Origin: an uncultured Crocinitomix sp.
GTDB lineage: Bacteria > Bacteroidota > Bacteroidia > Flavobacteriales_D > Crocinitomicaceae
Assembly: GCA_905478225.1 (NCBI GenBank)
Contig: CAJQHR010000004.1
Coordinates: 91,369-155,368 of the forward strand
DNA length: 64,000 nt
Direction: 5' to 3'
The notes under the pieces are model-generated. The model did not search any database. It was given only the letters and a program-made list of their open reading frames with translations, and was not told the origin of the DNA. Both the position numbers and the translations under genes were made by a program. Below, in pieces: positions 20,902-30,204 of the stretch (position 1 is its first letter; every line of letters begins with the position of its first letter).

Positions 20902-23900
20902 TTAAATCGTCGATCTCATTTTTGTATTTGTAATTTTGTACAACCAGAGTTTAAAGCGGTAGAACAATAAGTACATTGCCGGAATAATGATCAATGTCAA
21001 GAATGTGGCGAATGTCAATCCGAAAATAATTGTCCAAGACATTGGTCCAAAGAACATGGTATTATCTCCTCCAATGTAGAAATTCGCATTGTACTCGGTT
21101 AATAAAGAAGTAAAGTCAATGTTAATACCAAATGCTAAAGGAATAAGTCCTAAAACAGTTGTAATAGCCGTTAAAAGTACAGGACGTAACCTTGTTTTAC
21201 CCGCGATTACAATAGCCGAAATAACTTCTGGCAATGGCAATTGATCAAACTCGCCCAACATCAATTCTTCGCGGCGTCTTTTCCGAATTAGATTGGTATA
21301 ATCGATTAATACAATGGCATTGTTCACGACGACCCCCGCCAGGGATATTATCCCAATCATAGTCATGATGATTACGAAATCCATTTGGAAAATCACTTCT
21401 CCTAAAAACACCCCGATAAAACTGAAAACTACTGCAAATAGAATGATAATAGGCGTAGTAAAAGCATTGAACTGCGCAACAATAACGAAAAGAATGATAC
21501 CCAAGGCAAGTAGTAATGCTTTACTTAAGAATGCTGTTTCTTTTGCTTGCTCCTCCCCTTCACCTGTAAAAGTAAAAGTAACGCCAGGCGTAATTTCAGT
21601 ATCAGCCAGATATTCATTTGCCAAAACTTTCAAATCTGCTACCACCTCATTCGCATTTGCCCCTTCAGTTACATTTGAAGACATGGTGACAACAGGAATT
21701 AAATCCAAATGCTTCACAGCACTGTAGGTATTCGTTGGCTCAGGCTCCTTAATTAAAGAACGAATTGGAATGCGCAACATTTTCCCTTTATTATTTCGGA
21801 AGATCAGTTTTTGATTCATTAATGCATCCAAATCATTTCTTGACGACTCATCAAAACGCACCACCATATCATACGTTTCATCTCCATCCTTAAAAGTTGA
21901 AATATCTGCCCCAAAAAGTGCAGTTCGAATCGCGTTTGCAATTTGACCTGTAGAGGTATTAAACAAACGTGCTTTATCACGATCCACCTCAATTTTCAAC
22001 TCCGGTTTCCCAGTTTCGACATTTAATTTCAACTGTTCAACACCAGGTACATTTTTACGATCTAAGTAAAACCTTAATTTTTCGGCCTCTTCCAATACTA
22101 AATCATAATCAATATCTCCAGCAACCTCTACATTAATTGGCGCCGCAGTCGGCGGCCCTTGATTATCCTTATCTACTGAAATTCTTACATCCGCAGGGAA
22201 TTTATTTTTCAGTCCTGTCGAAATACGTTCCATGATTTCACTCGTCTCGTAGTCTTGACCATATTTTTTACGGTTTTTAGATTCAGAAAAATTGATCGTA
22301 ATACGTCCCTTATTAGGCGTATTCCCCATGGTAACTCCTTGTGAAGGATCCGAAGCACCTTCTCCTACCTGTGCAATTATAGACTGGATAATCCAATGTT
22401 CAAAGGGCTTACCGACTGTATCGCCAATCTCTTCATTTAAAATTTCAGTATATAAAAGTTCCTCAATTTCTAAAGTAGTTTGATTTGTAACCCGGATATC
22501 TGTCCCTATTGGATGCTCCACAAAAACGTTTACATAATTGGGCTCACTTTCTGGAAAAAAGAGGACTTTGGGTGTAAACAAATCTACCAACACGATTGAC
22601 AAGAAGAATAAAACAAACATTCCTAAAAACAAACCGACGGGTCGTCTTTTAAATAAAGAGAACTTTAATATTCTCTCATAAAAAGACTCCAATTTTGGCA
22701 AAAATTTCTCCTGAAACCATTCAGCTGCAGGAATCAATAAGAAGATATTTATGATAATAAATAGTCCAATGACAATAAAAAGATTGCTCCATCCTGCACT
22801 TGCAGGGATCAGCATCAATCCAAAAATAATAAATATCGCTGCAGTGATCAGTGGGCGTTTTTTAGTCGTCTTTTCACCGCCCACTCTCATATAAATGGCA
22901 ATTAAAACTGGATTAATAATCAATGCAACAAATAAGGACGAACCGAGGACAATAATCAACGTGATTGGTAAATACTTCATGAATTCACCAATCATACCTG
23001 GCCATAATGCCAAAGGAATAAAGGCTCCCAAAGTCGTTGCTGTCGAAGCGATAATAGGCCACGCAATTTCACCTACCCCTTTTTTAACTGCTGTGAAAGA
23101 ATCTACACCCTCCTCCATTAAACGCTGCACATTCTCAACAACCACAATTCCATTATCTACAAGCATTCCCAATGCCAATACTAATGAGAACAATACCATT
23201 GTATTTAAGGTAACGCCCATAGTGTTTAGAATAAAGAAAGACATGAACATAGAAAGTGGAATAGCCACCCCAACAAATAATGCATTTCTTAATCCCAAAA
23301 AGAATAAAAGCACACCAACAACCAATAATACCCCAAAAATGATGGAATTTTCTAGGTTAGAAACCATTTCTTGTGTCTTTGAAGACTGGTCATTCGTTAC
23401 GGAAATATTTATTCCGCTCGGGATTTCTCCACTCGCTTTCACCTCTTCCAATAATCTATTAATCTCTGAAGAAGCGTCCAATAGGTTTTCTCCACTTCGC
23501 TTTTTAATATCAAGCATAACCACGGTTTCTCTGCGCTCACGTGCATAAGAACTCGTATCAGCATCTGCAAATTTGATTTCAGCAATATCCTTTAAGTAAA
23601 CAGGCTTGTAATCCTCTTGCTTTACGATTACTTTTCCAATTTCTTCGGCAGATTTAAATTTTCCATCAATTTGAATGGCTCGTTTTCTTGTTCCGTCTAG
23701 ATACTCTCCTCCTGAAACTGTTAAATTCTCATTCCCAATAGCATTTTGAATGTCTCCAAATGAAACGTCCACTACCTCCGCCTTGCGCGGATCAACCATG
23801 ATTTGCATTTCCTGTTCCTGCGTACCTCGAATGTCCACTTCGGAAATTTCCTGTAGGTCTTCAATTTTATCTTCTAACAACTCAGCGTACTCATTCAATT

Positions 23901-24390
23901 GCTCAATAGAATAGTCACCAGAAAGGTTGATATTCATGATCGGCATTTGAGAAATATCCAGTTCGAAAATATTTGGTTCAACCGGCAAATCTTGGGGGAA
24001 ATCTTTAGATGCTCGTGCTTTATCCACGGCGTCTTTGACATCTTGCAAGGCTTGCTTTGTAGTTACCTTAAAGTCAAACTTGACCTGCACTGAAGCAAAA
24101 CCATCAATAGATGTTGAATTGATTTCATCCACATTTTTAATGGACTTTAATTCTTTTTCAATCGGATCTGTAATTTTATCAGCAATTAACTCTGGTGAGT
24201 TACCTGGATAAGCAATTCCGACATAAATTTCAGGAATTTGAAGCTCCGGAAAATTCTCCTTAGGCATACTTGTATATGCGCCCATTCCTCCAATTAGGAT
24301 AATCACAATCAATAAATAAACTGTTTTACGATTATTTACTGCCCAAGATGAAATTCCAAATTCTTTTTGGTCTTTTATTGATTTACTCAT
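20902..24390 (-). CDS. Efflux RND transporter permease subunit
   Basis: 1162 aa, AcrB/HAE1-type (GMLVDNGIVVVENVQRLMEEG, SLAGVVVNNAIVLIDY). Confidence 0.95.
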   Translation of the reverse strand: MSKSIKDQKEFGISSWAVNNRKTVYLLIVIILIGGMGAYTSMPKENFPELQIPEIYVGIAYPGNSPELIADKITDPIEKELKSIKNVDEINSTSIDGFASVQVKFDFKVTTKQALQDVKDAVDKARASKDFPQDLPVEPNIFELDISQMPIMNINLSGDYSIEQLNEYAELLEDKIEDLQEISEVDIRGTQEQEMQIMVDPRKAEVVDVSFGDIQNAIGNENLTVSGGEYLDGTRKRAIQIDGKFKSAEEIGKVIVKQEDYKPVYLKDIAEIKFADADTSSYARERRETVVMLDIKKRSGENLLDASSEINRLLEEVKASGEIPSGINISVTNDQSSKTQEMVSNLENSIIFGVLLVVGVLLFFLGLRNALFVGVAIPLSMFMSFFILNTMGVTLNTMVLFSLVLALGMLVDNGIVVVENVQRLMEEGVDSFTAVKKGVGEIAWPIIASTATTLGAFIPLALWPGMIGEFMKYLPITLIIVLGSSLFVALIINPVLIAIYMRVGGEKTTKKRPLITAAIFIIFGLMLIPASAGWSNLFIVIGLFIIINIFLLIPAAEWFQEKFLPKLESFYERILKFSLFKRRPVGLFLGMFVLFFLSIVLVDLFTPKVLFFPESEPNYVNVFVEHPIGTDIRVTNQTTLEIEELLYTEILNEEIGDTVGKPFEHWIIQSIIAQVGEGASDPSQGVTMGNTPNKGRITINFSESKNRKKYGQDYETSEIMERISTGLKNKFPADVRISVDKDNQGPPTAAPINVEVAGDIDYDLVLEEAEKLRFYLDRKNVPGVEQLKLNVETGKPELKIEVDRDKARLFNTSTGQIANAIRTALFGADISTFKDGDETYDMVVRFDESSRNDLDALMNQKLIFRNNKGKMLRIPIRSLIKEPEPTNTYSAVKHLDLIPVVTMSSNVTEGANANEVVADLKVLANEYLADTEITPGVTFTFTGEGEEQAKETAFLSKALLLALGIILFVIVAQFNAFTTPIIILFAVVFSFIGVFLGEVIFQMDFVIIMTMIGIISLAGVVVNNAIVLIDYTNLIRKRRREELMLGEFDQLPLPEVISAIVIAGKTRLRPVLLTAITTVLGLIPLAFGINIDFTSLLTEYNANFYIGGDNTMFFGPMSWTIIFGLTFATFLTLIIIPAMYLLFYRFKLWLYKITNTKMRSTI

Positions 24391-24400
24391 TTTTTTCTAC

Positions 24401-25525
24401 TTATTGAATTGTAACCACATCTGTTTCCGTAATTCCTTTCGCTCCCTTTACTACTAGCAAATCACCATCTTTTACTGCGCCTTCAATACAAGCCTGGCCT
24501 TCAAACATTTTAACGACCTTTATTTCAATTCTCTCAACGTTATATTTTTCAGGCTCACCAGCTGGTGTCAAGCGGTATACATACATATTGTTATCCGTAT
24601 CTTGCAGTAATGACTCAGAGTTGACCACTATGGCATCTTTACGGGTAAAATCAGTGACATTTAGTTCTGCGAACTGATTTGGCAATAAGAGTTTATTGTT
24701 CTTAACAGCAATTTGAATTCTAAACGTTCTATTTGTTGGATCGATATAATTTCCTTTATTGGAAACCGTTGAAACGATCACGGTGTCATTCAATGAAGGA
24801 AAACGCATTTCAACCGCTGTTCCAATATTTACTTTAGACAATAGGTTTTCAGACAGCGTGGCATTAATCGTAATATTACTATTATTTACGATTCGCAATA
24901 GCGGAATTTGAGGAGCAGCCATTTCACCTGCGTTAACCATAATATCATCAATGACACCTGAGAAAGGTGCACGAACGACAGTTTTACCTTGTTGCGAACG
25001 CATTGTTCTGATCTTTTTCTCTAAAGAAAGCTTTTGGTTTTTAGCTTGTTCATATTCCATCTCAACGCCGACTCCTTTATCCTTAAGCTCCTGTTGTTTT
25101 TCGAACATATAATCTGCCAATTCTAACGAGGCCTTTAACTCCTCCATTGTTGAAGCTAAGATCTCAGAATCAATCGTAATCAATGTCTGTCCCTTAGAAA
25201 CCGTTTGACCTTCACGCACATGAACAAGCTTAATTACACCACTCGACTCTGCATTAATCAATGCATTTTGATCTGTTTCAACTGTACCCGGAATTTCTAC
25301 TTGATGGGAAAAGTCTTCCACCTTCACTTTATCTGCTGTCACAATTGGGACAATCTCGACAATAGTGGTGTCTAGTTTCAAAATTTGAGCATCAACCAAA
25401 GCCAACTCTGCCTTAAGCGAATCGCGTTTACTATTTAGTGCGTCCAATTCAGGATTTGTTTCTACTGATCCACAAGCCGCTAAAAAACTTCCTAAGGCAA
25501 TGAAATAAATAAATTTCTTTTTCAT
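24401..25525 (-). CDS. Efflux RND periplasmic adaptor subunit (membrane fusion protein)
   Basis: MKKKFIYFIALGSFLAACGS lipobox (ATG at 25525 preferred over 25570); VREGQTVSKGQTLITID; RAPFSGVIDDIMVNAGEMA. Confidence 0.93.
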   Translation of the reverse strand: MKKKFIYFIALGSFLAACGSVETNPELDALNSKRDSLKAELALVDAQILKLDTTIVEIVPIVTADKVKVEDFSHQVEIPGTVETDQNALINAESSGVIKLVHVREGQTVSKGQTLITIDSEILASTMEELKASLELADYMFEKQQELKDKGVGVEMEYEQAKNQKLSLEKKIRTMRSQQGKTVVRAPFSGVIDDIMVNAGEMAAPQIPLLRIVNNSNITINATLSENLLSKVNIGTAVEMRFPSLNDTVIVSTVSNKGNYIDPTNRTFRIQIAVKNNKLLLPNQFAELNVTDFTRKDAIVVNSESLLQDTDNNMYVYRLTPAGEPEKYNVERIEIKVVKMFEGQACIEGAVKDGDLLVVKGAKGITETDVVTIQ

Positions 25526-25575
25526 TTTTATTAATTTAAACTTCTGAGTTAATGTTTGATTTGATACCAAATCGA

Positions 25576-26922
25576 TTATTTATTATATAATTTATCCAAT
25601 TGTACTTTTATTCTCAACATCTCCATCACCGCCATGATATAATTTCCTTCGGCTTGTAATAATTGATTTTGTAATTGTGTCACTTCAAGGGGAGAAACCA
25701 CGCCAGATTCATTTCTCAAAATAGCACGTTGATATACTCTTCTCGCCAATTCAACACTCGACTTTTCAAGTTCGACCATTTCTGAGGCTGATTCGTATGA
25801 TGTTTTTAATTGTAACTCCTGAAACTGGAGCGATTTTTCTAAATTCTTAAGATTGTTCTGATCTTGCTCAATTTTAATTTCAACTTGTTGCACACGCATC
25901 ACTTTCTGTCCGCTACTTGCAATTGGAATTTTCATTGAAACTCCCCAAACTGTGGTTGGGTACCAGGCCTTATCTTGGAAAAAATCAAACTCGCTTCTAA
26001 AGGCGTTTTGAGAATGCGTAAAAAAGGCACCAACAGATGGTAAGTATGCCGCCTTTTCATTCTTAAGACTATATTGGTCCAACTCTTTTTGTTGCTCCAA
26101 CATCACATAATTTTGGTTATTTTTAATTCCAGAATCTTCCAATAAAGGACTATTCCCTTGCATTTCATCCAATACGTCTTTTAAAGTTGCCGTTAATTCG
26201 AGCGGTTGATCAAAATCATAGCCCATTTGCAGTTTTAATAAATTTAAAGCCACACTGGCTTGGCGTTCTGCATTTGCCTTTGAAGCTCTAACGCGGTTAT
26301 ATGCAATTTCAACTTGATCGGCATCTTCTTGCGGAATCACGGCACTTTCTGCATAGATCGCTGTTTTATCCCAGAGACTTTTAGTCGAAATTAAAATTGA
26401 ATCCATTAACGTCACATTTTCGTTGGCCACCAAAACATTATAATAGGCTTCTCTGACCATTGCCTTTACTTCCTGCTTTGTATTGTCCGCAGCAGTTGAT
26501 GACATTTTTTGAAAGAACTTAGAAAACTGAAGTCCTACGATATATGAACCATCAAAGATCAATTGAGAGGCATTAAATGCCAAGGATGTACTAAATTCTT
26601 GTCCTGCTCTAAACTCCAATACATCTCCAGGAGCTGCCATTGGATTAAACAAAGAAGCATCTACTACCTGAACAGGAATATCCAATAATTGTTGGAATTG
26701 CCCCTCAGCACTAATTTGAGGTAAACCAATTGCTGTTGTTTCCCATACTTTCTTTTTAGCTGATTCAATATCAAGAAGCGCATTTTTTACTTGCTCATTG
26801 TTATTTACACCAAATTCTTCGGCTTCATTCAGCGAAAATGATGTTTGGGTTTGCCCAATTGAAAAATTGGCAGAACATGCTGCCAATAATCCAAATAATA
26901 GATTTTTATAAGTTTTCATCAT
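25576..26922 (-). CDS. TolC family outer membrane protein
   Basis: Signal peptide, NEAEEFGVNNNEQVKNALLDIESAKKKVWE, OEP repeats; operon with MFP and RND. Confidence 0.92.
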   Translation of the reverse strand: MMKTYKNLLFGLLAACSANFSIGQTQTSFSLNEAEEFGVNNNEQVKNALLDIESAKKKVWETTAIGLPQISAEGQFQQLLDIPVQVVDASLFNPMAAPGDVLEFRAGQEFSTSLAFNASQLIFDGSYIVGLQFSKFFQKMSSTAADNTKQEVKAMVREAYYNVLVANENVTLMDSILISTKSLWDKTAIYAESAVIPQEDADQVEIAYNRVRASKANAERQASVALNLLKLQMGYDFDQPLELTATLKDVLDEMQGNSPLLEDSGIKNNQNYVMLEQQKELDQYSLKNEKAAYLPSVGAFFTHSQNAFRSEFDFFQDKAWYPTTVWGVSMKIPIASSGQKVMRVQQVEIKIEQDQNNLKNLEKSLQFQELQLKTSYESASEMVELEKSSVELARRVYQRAILRNESGVVSPLEVTQLQNQLLQAEGNYIMAVMEMLRIKVQLDKLYNK

Positions 26923-27523
26923 TGTGTATTAATTCTTTTAAGCACTCTAATCCTTTTTTACTTGCAATTCCGCGAATGTGATAGCGAAAAAATTCCGAAT
27001 AAACCTCGTCTACTCTAAACTCATTAGAAGGCACAGCCTCGCTAGACATAATCATATCAATTGTTCCCATATGAAGGCGTGACAAAATACCAGGTGTTAA
27101 ATTATCTCTATAAACACCTTCAGCCATGCCTTTGTTTAAATTATTGACAATCCGTTCACGCATGGCATCATACTTATGCTTTTGTGTTGACTTCAAGGCA
27201 CTTGGATGATATTTGGCCAAATCAAAAAATATTGATGGATGAATGGCCCCAAGTGTCTTCACCATATAGCGTCCAATCTCCAACAATTCTTCAATAGCAT
27301 TTAATCCTTGAGCGAATATACAGTCCATCCCTTCAATTGCGCAAGAATGATCTAGTAATAAACATTGTTCTACCAATTCGTTTTTATCCCGCACATGGAT
27401 GTATAACGTTTTCTTTGAAACACCCAGTTGCCTAGCCATTTCATCCATTGTTACACTCTTGATCCCGAACTTCATGTAAACCTCAAGCGCAGACTTAACG
27501 ATTTCCATTTTCTTCTCTTCCAT
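26906..27523 (-). CDS. TetR/AcrR family transcriptional regulator
   Basis: IVKSALEVYMKFGIKSVTMDEMARQLGVSKKTLYIHVRDKNELVEQ; first gene of the efflux operon, 17-bp overlap with tolC-like gene. Confidence 0.92.
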   Translation of the reverse strand: MEEKKMEIVKSALEVYMKFGIKSVTMDEMARQLGVSKKTLYIHVRDKNELVEQCLLLDHSCAIEGMDCIFAQGLNAIEELLEIGRYMVKTLGAIHPSIFFDLAKYHPSALKSTQKHKYDAMRERIVNNLNKGMAEGVYRDNLTPGILSRLHMGTIDMIMSSEAVPSNEFRVDEVYSEFFRYHIRGIASKKGLECLKELIHNDENL

Positions 27524-27673
27524 GGTGCAAATGTATGAATATAAAATACATTGGAAACGTTTTACACTATTTTTGTTTCCGCTATACCGTTCGTTTTCAA
27601 CAAATCTGCCCTAATTTTCATTCAAGTATCCAATTTCATCTACCAAATCAACATTTAATTATAAATTTGAGGA

Positions 27674-28492
27674 ATGGCCAAAAAAAAGAAGTTTTACGTC
27701 GTGTGGGAAGGAAACACGCCTGGGATTTATGATTCCTGGGAGCACTGTCAGCGTGAAATAAAAGGTTATGCCAATGCAAAATTCCGTTCATTCACTTCTC
27801 TTGAAGAAGCCCGGAAAGCATATAAAGATCCTTCCTCCGTAAAGACTGAAAACAAACAAAAAAAACAATATTATTATGTGGTGTGGCATGGTCACCGTCC
27901 AGGTATCTATACCAATTGGAATGATGTATTGAAAGAAATCAGAGGCTTTCCAAAAGCAATTTATAAAACCTTTGGCAGTAAACAATTAGCTGAAACAGCC
28001 TTTACAGAGCACCCCGATAAGTATAAGGATGGTGATTATAAAAAAACGAAAGATTTAAGTGATGCCGAGTTAGAAAAAATTGGAACGCCAATTGAACTAA
28101 GCCTTGCGGTTGATGCCGCATGTAATGGTAAAGGCGATTTTGAATATCAAGGTGTTTGGAACTTTAGCCGCGAAACGGTGTTTAGAGTGGGGCCTTATAA
28201 AAAGGGATCGAATAATATTGGTGAGTTTTTAGCTTTGGTGCATGCACTAGCCTATTTAAATGGACATAAAGATCCGAAAATGAAAAGCATGCCGATTTAT
28301 TCTGACTCTAGAATTGCTATGGGTTGGGTAAGACTTGGAATTTGTAGAACCAACAAAAAACCGATTCCAGAAGTGGCAAATTTGATTAAAAGAGCCGAAC
28401 ATTGGCTGAAGGTTAACCGTTATACTAATCCCGTGTTGAAATGGGAAACCAAGGTTTGGGGAGAAATTCCAGCAGATTTCGGCAGAAAATAA
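27674..28492 (+). CDS. Viroplasmin-family RNase H with two caulimovirus-VI domains
   Basis: FYVVWEGNTPGIYDSWEHCQREIKGYANAKFRSF and YYVVWHGHRPGIYTNWNDVLKEIRGFPKAIYKTF repeats, then RNase H fold (LSLAVDAACNGKGDFEYQGVW...IYSDSRIAMGWV). Confidence 0.88.
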   Translation: MAKKKKFYVVWEGNTPGIYDSWEHCQREIKGYANAKFRSFTSLEEARKAYKDPSSVKTENKQKKQYYYVVWHGHRPGIYTNWNDVLKEIRGFPKAIYKTFGSKQLAETAFTEHPDKYKDGDYKKTKDLSDAELEKIGTPIELSLAVDAACNGKGDFEYQGVWNFSRETVFRVGPYKKGSNNIGEFLALVHALAYLNGHKDPKMKSMPIYSDSRIAMGWVRLGICRTNKKPIPEVANLIKRAEHWLKVNRYTNPVLKWETKVWGEIPADFGRK

Positions 28493-28498
28493 CATAAA

Positions 28499-29101
28499 AT
28501 GAAACACATACAACATATCATTTTTTACGCAACGTTCTTACTATCACCTCAATGTTTTGCGGGAAACGGGGCTTGGGAACTTGAAAAAAATGAAGACGGA
28601 ATAAAAATATATACGCGCACTGTTGATGGCGAAAACATTCGTGAATTTAAAGCATTGACTACAATAGCAGCCAGCCGTAAAATCATTGCGAAAATTATTG
28701 TAAACATTAATGATTATGTGAATTGGTACCCAGATATTAGCGAAGCACGAATTATGAAAAAAATTGGTGATGGTCAATACTACGTTTACAATGTATTGGA
28801 TTTACCTTGGCCAGCTTCTGATCGTGACGGTGTATCTAAAATGACAATAACTAAAAGTGAAGGCACTACTTTAATCAATATGAAATCTATTAATGGTGTA
28901 ATAGACGAAAGTGACGATTATGTTCGGATAACGAAAAGCTATGGGTTTTGGAAACTAAAAACAGTGGGAAGCGAAACGAGCGTGCACTTTCAGTATTTTG
29001 CCAGTCCAGGCGGCAGTCTACCCGATTGGATTATAAATATGTTCATTGTAGATAATCCTTTTGAAACCTTAACCTTATTAAAGAAAAAAGTGGCCGCTTA
29101 G
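28499..29101 (+). CDS. START domain-containing protein
   Basis: Signal peptide; WELEKNEDGIKIYTRTVDGENIREFKA; LPWPASDRDGV; KLKTVGSETSVHFQYFASPGGSLPDWIINMF. Confidence 0.85.
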   Translation: MKHIQHIIFYATFLLSPQCFAGNGAWELEKNEDGIKIYTRTVDGENIREFKALTTIAASRKIIAKIIVNINDYVNWYPDISEARIMKKIGDGQYYVYNVLDLPWPASDRDGVSKMTITKSEGTTLINMKSINGVIDESDDYVRITKSYGFWKLKTVGSETSVHFQYFASPGGSLPDWIINMFIVDNPFETLTLLKKKVAA

Positions 29102-29239
29102 AATCAGTTTTATCAGCACTATTCCCTGTTAATTTCCCGTAATAATCTATTGATTCAACAGACTTTAAAACTGGAGACAATAAACGCCATTTTGCTTTTC
29201 TAATCATTATGTGTACTTTTAGTTTCAAAATAACGATAA

Positions 29240-30160
29240 ATGAAAAGAATATTACTACTGATTGGTTGTGCGTTAGCCGCCACAAGTTTTGGACAAGAAC
29301 AACTGGAAAACCCTGGTTTTGAAGGGCCTTGGGAAGATGTAATTGGAACTGAGGATGAACCCGAAGAATGGAGTTCATTAAAAACAGCAGATGCCCTTGG
29401 AATAGTAGCACCAGTTGTTATATTTAAAAGTGATGATGCCCACTCTGGGGATTATAGTGTGCGATTTTTAAACGTTGACGCATTTGATGTAGTCGCAAAT
29501 GGAATAATGACGAATGGTCAAGTTCATGCCGATTTTGATCCAGAATTAGGGAATGTATTTACAAATACATCTTCAGATGATTTTAACACACCTTTTACTG
29601 CTCGACCGGACAGTTTAGTAGCATGGATTAAGTATGATCCAGAAGATGGTGACCGTGGTAAAATTGAAGTTTTATTGCATGATGATAGCGCTCCAGGTGT
29701 TTTACCTGAAACGGGTTCTACTGATCACTGGGTCGGTCACGCTCGATTTGATATTGAAGGAGATTATGACGAATGGACAAGAATTTCGACTCCTTTCACC
29801 TATTACACCGAATCTGCCCCAGACTATGTACTTGTAGTTGTTTCTTCAGGAGACAGCACTATCGCAATTGAAGGAAGCGAAATGTGGATTGATGATATTG
29901 AATTGATTTATGACAATTCATCTATTGAAACTTTAAATGAATTAGAGCATCAAGTATTTTCAAATGAAAGCGGTTTAACCGTGAATCTAGCGGATTATAC
30001 TGATTCTAAAATTGCGCTTTATGGATTAGATGGGAAATTAGTTTACGAGGCTGGTTTAAACAGCGCAATAAGTCAACATAACATTCCTGCAACAGGTACT
30101 TTTGTTTACCGAATTCTAAAAGATGATCAAATTGCTACGGGTAAAATAATTATCAACTAG
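29240..30160 (+). CDS. Secreted PCMD-like / carbohydrate-binding-type protein with T9SS type A sorting domain
   Basis: LENPGFEGPWED...W; C-terminal GTFVYRILKDDQIATGKIIIN; upstream of a TonB-dependent receptor. Confidence 0.7.
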   Translation: MKRILLLIGCALAATSFGQEQLENPGFEGPWEDVIGTEDEPEEWSSLKTADALGIVAPVVIFKSDDAHSGDYSVRFLNVDAFDVVANGIMTNGQVHADFDPELGNVFTNTSSDDFNTPFTARPDSLVAWIKYDPEDGDRGKIEVLLHDDSAPGVLPETGSTDHWVGHARFDIEGDYDEWTRISTPFTYYTESAPDYVLVVVSSGDSTIAIEGSEMWIDDIELIYDNSSIETLNELEHQVFSNESGLTVNLADYTDSKIALYGLDGKLVYEAGLNSAISQHNIPATGTFVYRILKDDQIATGKIIIN

Positions 30161-30204
30161 CATTACTGATCTCAACATTTTTAAACATCTATTAATTCCT
30201 AATC

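Noticed and set aside
21314-23548. Several + strand ORFs (21314-21727, 22292-22483, 22895-23548) opposite the RND permease
   Set aside because: Antisense shadow ORFs of a conserved gene; low-complexity T/N/I-rich translations.
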